DNA of 64,000 nt, taken from Bagarius yarrelli (lineage: Eukaryota > Chordata > Actinopteri > Siluriformes > Sisoridae). Below the pieces are notes generated by a model. It ran no database searches. It was not told the DNA's origin and saw only the letters and a program-made list of their open reading frames with translations. Each line of letters opens with the position of its first letter. The first letter of the stretch is position 1. Positions 56,400 to 64,000 of this stretch are shown here, piece after piece. The stretch spans positions 1,041,316-1,105,315 of the forward strand of contig VCAZ01000018.1 in the NCBI GenBank assembly GCA_005784505.1. The letters run 5' to 3'. Position numbers and translations under genes: made by a program.

Positions 56400-56880
56400 A
56401 TGATGTCATGGTTGCAGTATTTCTTTTGGATAGGTCGTCTAGTCGGTACCTGTTCATGCTTGGCTTTGGACCTTTTGGGTTAGACGTACGCTTTCTGTGT
56501 GCTCAGACCACAACATTTTCCAAGATGTCCAGTAAGTGGTAAGGTGTGGCCTTATTAGATCGGACTTGTTTGTCCAGCACATCCCACAGACGCTCGATTA
56601 GATTGTAGGTTCTAGATTCTAGATCTGGGACATTTGGAGGTGGATCCAACAGCTTTATTTATTTGTTGTGCTCCTTAAATCATTTCTGAACTATTTTTGA
56701 CTTGTGGCAGGGAACATTATTCTGCTGACATGGTCCACAGCCCTCGTGTTGTACATATCCCCCACATGCATTCATGAGCCTTTGGATGCCCATGACTATG
56801 TTGCCAGTTTCACCACTGTTCCTTCTTTGGACCACTTTTGATAGATACTCACCACTGCAGACCGGCACTATAATTTACCA
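56400..56880 (-). mobile_element. Tc1/mariner transposase remnant with internal deletion
   Basis: Minus strand from 56868 reads VCSGEYLSKVVQRRNSGE, an N-terminal helix-turn-helix-side motif of a fish Tc1 family, then MGIQRLMNACGG. It jumps directly to GCGPCQQNNVPCHKSKIVQK, the catalytic-domain QQDNAPCHK block. About 150 residues are missing between them, and the region beyond is frameshifted. Asn replaces the catalytic Asp expected in QQD. Confidence 0.8.
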
Positions 56881-57427
56881 ATCAGGCCTATTTCTTGCCT
56901 AATTAGTGTGTATAAAGTACATGTATAGTCTGCCATTTTACCTTTATTTTTAGAAAAAATATTATGATAAAAATCACAAATTATGTAATGTAGTGAAGAA
57001 GTAGAAAAAAAACTAGATTGCTATAGATTTTTGCCGATAATGATAGTCCTACCGTGCCGATGAATCGCTTTACCTCTCATTTAGATTAGACTTTTATAAT
57101 CATCTGCTCATTTGTAAATGCCTCTGTAGCACTACTCCCAAAATTCGCAAAAAGGGAGGACATTTAAAAGTCCTTTGATTTTCCTCTAGCAAAAAAATAT
57201 GAGGCAGCATTGATGGGAAGCAGTGACAAGAGAGAGAGGGTTTTTTTTTTTTTTTTTTTTACACAGAGGTATGAAAAGCATTCGTGACTTTAGAGCACTC
57301 AGGCCTGGTCTGTTTGTATGTGTGGTTGCTAGGCAGCATTTCATGATGGGGTTCAAAGAAACAAAGGTTTCTGCTGCATCATAGGGTTTGATTTATTAAT
57401 AAGCTCTTGAGATACTTTTTTCCATTT
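56881..57427. other. unassigned non-coding sequence with poly-T
   Basis: Contains a T20 tract at 57241-57260. No element body was recognised. Confidence 0.5.
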
Positions 57428-57510
57428 TCATCTGGATTCTGATTGGCTGAAGCAATAAAAAAAATCAACATATTTTGACTAATCAAAATCCAGAGGTCAA
57501 TTAGTGCCAG
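57428..57510. repeat. small palindromic element
   Basis: tctggattctgattggctga and actaatcaaaatccagagg are imperfect inverted copies about 40 bp apart. It probably belongs to a small MITE family. Confidence 0.5.
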
Positions 57511-60064
57511 TTCCCGAGACTTAATTAACATTTCTTGTTATTGAACTCCGATATTTTGATCAATCTGAAGGTTTTTAAGGCTTTTTTTTTAATTGTGTTT
57601 TGAATCACTTTAATTATGTCACCGCTACACAATCTGCCTGAAAAGACCTTAGCGGAAGACCTGAGCGAGCCACATTATCATTTCATTATTTTCTATTCAG
57701 CCCGATCCATTAGCGTATATGTATGTGTGTGTGTGTGTGTTGGTCTGGGAGCTTCAATTCATGCAATCGGAGCAAGATCTATGATATCGCTCATTCATAC
57801 AAGACCTAATGGACTAACAAAGCTTTAATGGATAAGTAAAGAGGGTGTCCTCAAGGGAAGAGACAGATAATACGGCTTTCAGCGGTCGCCAATTTTGAAA
57901 GCGGGATGAGAAATATAAATCTTGCACAACAGATCAGAGAAAAATCCTCAGTGTATGAAAGGAGTAAATAAACCAGGTTCTATATAGTCTTGCTGAATTG
58001 CGTTGTACTTTTGGCCAGATATTAACAGAATAAATGTGGGCATGTGGGTGGAGTACAGATCAGTTGTGTTCTGGAAACAACAGAAACCAACTACAGCACA
58101 ACATTCTGCATTTTTTTAACAGTGTCCTGCATTGGTGGAGTTAGGAGACATACTTGTTAAACTGTAAAGTCAGCAGTAGGTTTTCCTACTACTGGTCGCT
58201 AAAGTGTCACCAGACCTCCTTGGAAATAAACGGTTCCTAGTCACTTTGTTGCTACCAGTCGCTGTATTTGTAAACATAACATTTGTCTGCGATTTTCATG
58301 CACATTTATTCATAATCCACAATAAATTAAGAATTTTTATCTAGTCCAACTCCAACCGGCTTCCTTTACACAATGTTTAAAGCTTTAAATTGTGTTTTAC
58401 TAGAACATATAAACCAAAATAATCACTAAATATCATGAACCTAATGAGAAACGTGGTAGGTTAATGATGCAAATAGCCTCAGATAGTTTAAACTTCTTTC
58501 CCATCAGCTGGATATGCCACCTTGGGTTCTAAATGAAGAAAAATCAGACGTAAGCTCCTGTTACGACTGAGTGCTGTTTAAAATGCTCCCATTGATGTGT
58601 AAAAGTTATTTAAGTGCTGACGACTAGTCTAAGAAAATTGTTATATCTAAGCATATTCTAGAGCTCAAGATATAAAATAATTTACTTGGTTGAAAGTATA
58701 TTATAGTCCTGATTTTGGTTAGATACATAAAGAAGTCCTTGGACATACTGAAGACAACTGAAATCTCTTTCTTAGCAAAGTTGAAGCTTTACACAAACAG
58801 CGGTTAACCCACAAAAACCCTTGTCTTTAGTCTATCTACTGGAAGGAAACAAGAGTGCACCCTTGAGAAGCTCCTCTTGATTTGGAGAAACAATGGATTT
58901 ACTCTCCTTCCAACAACCTTCCCAAACCCTCTATTCTTGTGATCTTTACTAGGGCCAACCACAGTAAATCGACTTGTTTAAAGGAGTACCTAACTCTGAG
59001 TCTCTTCTGAGTAAGCTGAGATATCTTCTATAACAATCCTGTGGAGGGGCCTAATTCGAAGGTAGTATCAGCTAAGAATCCTTGTGAGGCAAATTTGAGA
59101 TGTACTCTTTCTAGCGGGTCCAGGATTGCCAACCCCCCATTTCTATGGTCTTTGCTGGGGGATGATACTTGAGAAGCTTTTCTGGATTGTAAGAAGGGCT
59201 TTAGAAGTTTTTAAAAAAGTCTGCAGAGCACTCTATCCTGTGACCAAATCTCATTTCCGAACTGAATTACTCATAACCTTATTTTTTTAGTGACTAGCAG
59301 TTGATCTTTTATCCTACCCTTACCTATAAACATTTGCAAGCTTAGCTCCTCTTTCACCACAAAGGTTGTAACCTTTGCTGCTCCGGAATCTACCAATACC
59401 AGCAAAATAAATTGATACACAGACCTTTCCTTTCACAACTATTCGCAAAAGGGATGCTAAACAATTATGCCCACTTTCAAAGTAGTTATGATTATCGCTC
59501 CTGACTAGCAAAGGATTTCTAACCAAATTCTGGCAACTACCACTTACTTCCACGATTTCATTACTCCTGTGATTCCATCAATGAAATCAACAGTGTGGAG
59601 AAGTTCAACCCAAGAGTAAAGTTTACCCTTGTTTTCCACACAAATTTTTTGCTTAGGGTTTAAGGTAGTGTTAGGCTATAATCAGTCTAGACTTGTCTAT
59701 CCTCTGTTTAAGATTAAATTTTTAGAGTTTTATGCCTCCACCAGCCACCCCAACCTCATCCCTCCTTCTTGTGGTATCTGCTGAGACCAACCAATAAACA
59801 TTCCTGGCAGGTTTCTCGGGGCTCTTCTTGGTCAGATAAGGTCGTTCATCCCCTGGTCTTCTCCACAAAGTAAGGCCGTGGCAAATAGACAAACAGAACC
59901 TAGTGTGTAACTTGACAGTAAGTCAGTTTGTTGTCCAAACTCTGAAATTTGCCTTTTTGTGCCTTATGTCCTGACGGAACAAAATATATTAACACCTATT
60001 GATGTAAAATATTAATAGACCTTATTCCTGCGGTGAAGCCAAGGAAAAATCAAACAGAAACAGA
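57511..60064. other. unassigned non-coding sequence, 2.5 kb
   Basis: 57600-57960 is complex and non-repetitive apart from a short (TG)n at 57721-57740. No exons, terminal repeats or SINEs were recognised in the remainder. Confidence 0.5.
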
Positions 60065-60250
60065 ACAAATTGGTTTCTCAGTGGTTAAGGTGTTGGACTG
60101 CTAACCAGAAGTTTGATGGCTTAGTTCCCAGCTCTGGGCCCCTGAGCATGGCCCTTCAACCCTAATTGCTCAGTTGTATAAATGAAATAAATGCAAGTCA
60201 CATTGGATAAGAAAATGTGCCAAATGCTGTGTCAATGTGTAAATGTAACA
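60065..60250 (+). mobile_element. SINE type B, near full length
   Basis: ctcagtggttaaggtgttgg (box A), then actgctaacc, gttcccagctctgggcccct, tgctcagttgtataaatgaa, aagtcacattggataagaaa. The box B region (gtttgatggcttagttcc) carries a small insertion. Confidence 0.85.
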
Positions 60251-60877
60251 AAGGCTGGATTGTACCATTCAGCTCCATTATGTGGAAAAATTGTTATTAA
60301 GGCAAAAAAAGATTTTTATCTAGATCAAAACATTTCTGTCTCCTGTCGTTCTCAATTTTTACTGCTTTGTCTCTGCGAATGTCTCACTTTTATAAAAGCC
60401 TGTCTATCTTCTCAAGCAAATACAGTGCAATTTTATTCTCAGCCATGAAACAGGACATGACAAAGTTCAGATTTAATATTTAGCAGCAGCTTAATTTGGG
60501 TGTGATAAGCCTTATTTTTCTTCTTTATGGGCATCTTCTTTATGGGTCTTCATACACAGGTAAGTGGTTTTTAATGTTGGTGTTTGGTGGGCTTTCTTTG
60601 TCACATCGCGGCACACAACACACTGTAAAAGCAAAACGGTTAAATCTAGGATTTTTCGTCTTCATGTTTGTTCTCTCTCACATTTAATCTTATAAGAATG
60701 TCGCAAATCTTTTAGACAGATGCTGAATAGGATACACATAGTCTCATCCCTGGAGGCCCTTCATCCTTGACTCTGTAAGGGATTGTGTCTACAACATCCC
60801 TCTAGACCCGATATCTGACGGACTGTCGCACACTTCCCCCACTGCTAGCTATACCTGCCTGACACATGATGAGACAC

Positions 60878-60879
<2 letters not shown>
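60251..60879. other. unassigned non-coding sequence
   Basis: Includes a short tandem copy of ttctttatggg near 60519-60548. Nothing else was recognised. Confidence 0.5.

Positions 60880-60905
<26 letters not shown>
60880..60905. repeat. (GT)n microsatellite
   Basis: About 12 GT units. Confidence 0.96.
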
Positions 60906-60908
<3 letters not shown>

Positions 60909-61042
60909 ACGTGTTTGCCATAGGAAGATTTCCATCTGGACATTGGTGCCCTCACCACTAACATGGACCCTGTTTGTTAAACATAAGGCATGTAAGTGGA
61001 GCATTAGCGTCAACGACTGTGGTTAAGTGGAAAGTTTTGCAG

Positions 61043-61057
61043 CCAGCAGAGGGCACT
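61043..61057 (+). promoter_or_regulatory. CTCF-like motif, full match
   Basis: ccagcagagggcact matches the CTCF core consensus at all 15 positions and lies outside any recognised repeat. It is in the same orientation as the plus-strand motif at 1151. Binding is inferred from the motif only. Confidence 0.6.
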
Positions 61058-61139
61058 CTGAGCTTTGCATGAAAAAGGAATGTAAATCCTGATGAATATT
61101 AAATGAATTCTGATTGAATACTAATTAAATCCAACCTAT

Positions 61140-61275
61140 TTTAATGCAAATATCTTTATTTGTCACATAGACTTTACAGCACAGTAAAATTTGTTTCTTC
61201 GCATATCCCATCCTAAAAAGTTTGGTTAGAGTGCAGGGTCGGTTATAATATAGCACCCTTAGAGCAGAAAGGTGG
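61140..61275 (-). mobile_element. SINE type A tail and middle, minus strand
   Basis: atatctttatttgtcacata; cagcacagtaaaatttgttt, then cttcgcatatcccatc; agagtgcagggtcggttata. It stops near gtggctgactg and the head is missing. Confidence 0.8.
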
Positions 61276-61329
61276 CTGACTGAAGACATTCTGATTAATT
61301 GTACATACCCCGGCGTGAATTCTAATCTA

Positions 61330-61660
61330 TTCCACTCCCAAAAGATATTTTGAAGAATTTTATCCATTACCAAACAAATTCCAACCACTAACATTCCTAA
61401 AAAAAAAAAAAAGTTCTGACGAATGCAGCCCACCTGCTGTTATGCAGACATCCTGTTTACTCATGGACTTCTAACCAATCCTACCTTCTACCATCTAGTT
61501 CTAAAAAAAATTCCATCCAGTCTGACTCACTTCTAAAAAATTGTGACCAACCCTTTCCTTACCCCAAAAAAGTTCAGACCAGCCCCTAAAAGCGTTGTAA
61601 CCAATCCTGTCTTTGTATTAACCATCCCCGTGCCTTGTTCTACCATTTCCCCTATGGTCT
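61330..61660. repeat. degenerate tandem repeat, period about 30-40 bp
   Basis: Recurring lines of the form ctaaccaatcctaccttct and accaaccctttccttacccc alternate with ctaaaaaa runs. Identity between units is low. Confidence 0.5.
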
Positions 61661-61713
61661 AGTAGACGCTATGGTCTAGGAGACCATAGGAGACATCTAA
61701 ACAATGTCTCCTA
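61661..61713. repeat. two adjacent perfect hairpins
   Basis: ctatggtct and agaccatag (61669-61677 and 61681-61689) pair with a 3-nt loop. taggagacat and atgtctccta (61687-61696 and 61704-61713) pair with a 7-nt loop and share bases with the first. Confidence 0.85.
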
Positions 61714-62329
61714 TTTTCCTAAAACTAATTTAACTTTTTGGTTGGCTCCAGAGGAATTCCGGGCCCCAATGAACACGACTTCTCCAAATTGTTGTTATGT
61801 TGTCTGAAGCTTAGATATGTCCACTATTGTTTTTGTGTTAGGTGATTTTTTATGCAGAGGTTTCATAGTCCAGAGCTACCTATCCTCTATCTGTGTACAA
61901 CCATCATAGTGCGTCAGAAATTGTGGATCTGCACGGATTGTAAATGTGAGGTTAGATGGTTCTCTGAGAAATTATATGTTTATCATTAATCAAGTGTGTA
62001 TAGTGAAGCTGGAAGTCAAGTTAAAAGCTAAGCAGGCGTGACAATCGATTGGTGCAGCAAAGCGACGCTAAACAGCCTACAGTCGATTGTCTTGTAGTAG
62101 AGATTTAGATATGATTATTATTAGCAGGAACACTTGTTTCTATATAAACAAAAACAATATTAATAACTGTCCGAGCTGCTGTTAGAGGGAGCAGGTACCT
62201 ACCGCCCAATCAGACTATCTCTGTGATTTTTTTCCCTTTATTTTGCTTGCTAGGTCACATTATCTTATGTATACCCCACCCCCTATACTATGCTATAAAG
62301 TTACAACCCCTCTCACTGTGCAACTCTGC
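61714..62329. other. unassigned non-coding sequence
   Basis: No recognised content. Confidence 0.5.
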
Positions 62330-62470
62330 ACACATTTACATTTCTGCCAACTCCAACTGAGCAGTTGACAGTTACGGGCCTTGCCTAGGGGCTCAGCAGT
62401 AGGTTGAATCCTTATCTATAATCTTCCCATTAGCAGTCCAACCCCTTAACCACTGAGCTACCATTTCCCA
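62330..62470 (-). mobile_element. SINE type B, minus strand, tail mostly lost
   Basis: ccaactgagcagttgacagt, then tacgggccttgcctaggggc, a diverged centre, and the head cagtccaaccccttaaccac, then tgagctacca. Confidence 0.82.
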
Positions 62471-63159
62471 TACACACATTCTCTGAAAGAACGAGACGTT
62501 TACCAACCGTCCCCCCCCAACTTTTCCGCCACCAGACTTGCAAACTAGCTCGTTATCTGTCTTTACCGATAACATACGCCTTGAGAATCCCTGGTCTGCT
62601 GGTGCCTTTTGGTGGCACACACGTCAACCCAAACTTGGCATTTTAGTTGTCAGGGTGCAAATGAACTGAGCTTAGTGTTGCTCCAGGCAGTCTGCTTTTT
62701 GAAAGCTCTACGCTGAAGGTGAGATCAGCTCTGGGAGTCAAGATGGCACTTTGAGTCAAAGTGTATAAGTTCTGGTGTCTCTGGCATGCAGTTATGTATG
62801 TATATATTTATATTATATATTTATGAACTATATAAAATAAAATTGAGTTTTATTGAGGGTCAAAAAAGATCAATTTGGACAGCTTTTATAGCTTTAAGAA
62901 AAAAGTTTATATATTTTCAATTGATGAATGAATTTCTAAAGTAAGTCAGGATATCCAGAGGGATTTTTTTTTTCTACTAAGATCTTCACGGTGAAGTCAG
63001 AGAACTCTGGTGGAAGGTCTGAATATTTACATTATTGGGGTATTTCTGTTAATCCTCACTACACAGGTGTAAATCTGTGCTCGAAACATTAAGCCGTGTT
63101 CCTGAAGCCTTTAATAGGTTCTAATAGGATTAGTGTGTTAGAATTAGTTTTAAGTGAGG
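62471..63159. other. unassigned non-coding sequence
   Basis: No recognised content. Confidence 0.5.
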
Positions 63160-63292
63160 ATGATGATGATGTAACATTGTGTGATTACTGTTTGATTTCA
63201 GAAAGCCTATGGTGAAAAAGTAGCATGATGATGATGATGATGATGCTTATTATTATAATTTTTATGACTTTATTTATTATTATTATTATTAT
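63160..63292. repeat. (GAT)n and (TTA)n microsatellites
   Basis: gatgatgatgatg appears twice, followed by ttattattattatta at 63266-63291. Confidence 0.93.
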
Positions 63293-63699
63293 CACTGTTT
63301 TTGTATCACTTTTTTTACCTTGGCCCTATACAAGCGTACCTTTATTTTTTTAGTTTTTATTATTATTATTAATTCATTCATTTGTGTTTTATTATCAAAT
63401 ATTACAAATACTACGATCCAAAATTTTTTGATTGATATTATATTATAAACAAATATAAGTTGTTTTGTGAGTTTGGAGCAGTTAATATGGATTATGGACT
63501 GCGGAAATACTTAAATTCCTCAAAGAATGAAAAATTATACGTCAATCAGTTTGTGGGAAAGGGTTAAATTTTTTATATATATATATATATATATTATATA
63601 TATTATATTATTGATAACAAGCTTTCCCAACTATCCTTCATTATGCAACTAAAAATTAAAGACAAACAAACACTACCGATATTTTTTGAGATATTTTAT
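63293..63699. other. AT-rich sequence with (TA)n
   Basis: (TA)n at 63572-63610. No gene was seen. Confidence 0.5.
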
Positions 63700-63775
63700 T
63701 TTTATTATCGGATATCGGTTTTTGTAAGATTGGATCCACCGATATATGTGGACATTTTGAGAAATGCAGGTAAAA
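63700..63775. repeat. dispersed repeat fragment, related to 7228-7310
   Basis: tatcggatatcggttttt, then attggatccaccgatatatg and tggacattttgagaaa follow the same order as the left-end copy. Confidence 0.5.
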
Positions 63776-64000
63776 GCCACCATTAAGTTACGCACTGTAA
63801 CCCTAAATACAAAGAATTCCATACGTACACATTAAAAACTAACAGAATTGAATTAAAATTTTAATACGTTGTTTTGTTTTTGTTTAAACTGACAAAAAAA
63901 AGTTTAAAAAGGTTAAATATGTGTATATATAAATATATACATATTTAAGAATATTAACACATGCACATTTATTTCTACATTTATTTATTGTTTTTTATTG
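63776..64000. other. unassigned AT-rich sequence to window end
   Basis: No recognised content. Confidence 0.5.

Overview
The window reads as non-coding nuclear DNA from a teleost fish, most likely an otophysan and possibly a catfish. It is AT-rich, has no operons and no dense long ORFs, and is crowded with repeat families typical of teleosts: tRNA-derived SINEs, V-SINEs, L2/I-type LINE fragments read on their antisense side, Tc1/mariner transposase relics, and hAT-type MITEs with 8-bp target-site duplications. Short tandem repeats (GT, GA, TCTA, GATA, CTGT, TA) are abundant. The taxonomic call is inference from repeat content. I recognise no complete protein-coding gene and no rRNA, tRNA, snRNA or CRISPR locus. 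The window is best read as intergenic DNA or the interior of a very large intron.

Layout. 1-3.3 kb: purine-rich start, a GT microsatellite, a pair of CTCF-like motifs inside an inverted repeat, a broken Tc1 transposase on the minus strand, and two perfect CArG boxes upstream of a TATA-like site. 3.3-6.1 kb: an hAT MITE with intact TSD, an L2-type LINE end, and a Tc1-like relic interrupted by another MITE. 7.6-8.4 kb: a 34-bp minisatellite. 9.0-10.5 kb: V-SINE plus LINE. 12.0-14.8 kb: two CTGT/CAGA arrays in opposite orientation. 15-27 kb: SINE fragments, an hAT-like element (18.65-19.31 kb), a Tc1-derived non-autonomous element (19.66-20.12 kb), a polypurine tract (22.7-23.4 kb) and a second LINE copy (24.2-25.2 kb). 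27-38 kb: microsatellites, SINEs including a chimeric one at 32.2 kb, and a SINE/GATA cluster at 34.6-35.5 kb. 38-57 kb: V-SINEs, more Tc1 relics, SINE clusters at 45.2-47.3 kb, and one candidate terminal exon at 56.1 kb. 57-64 kb: mostly unrecognised sequence with a strong CTCF-like motif at 61.04 kb and simple repeats.

In the entries below, SINE type A has the head gtggctcaaatggttaaag and a tail ending near gacaaataaag. SINE type B has a tail resembling gtaagtcgctctggataaga. The type-B tail also appears at the 3' end of the LINE copy at 24.2 kb, so that LINE's machinery probably mobilised these SINEs. I see no new gene system. The most interesting items are the paired CArG/TATA cluster, the CTCF-like motifs, the two Tc1-derived elements sharing the same internal inversion, the chimeric SINE, the graded minisatellite and the candidate last exon.
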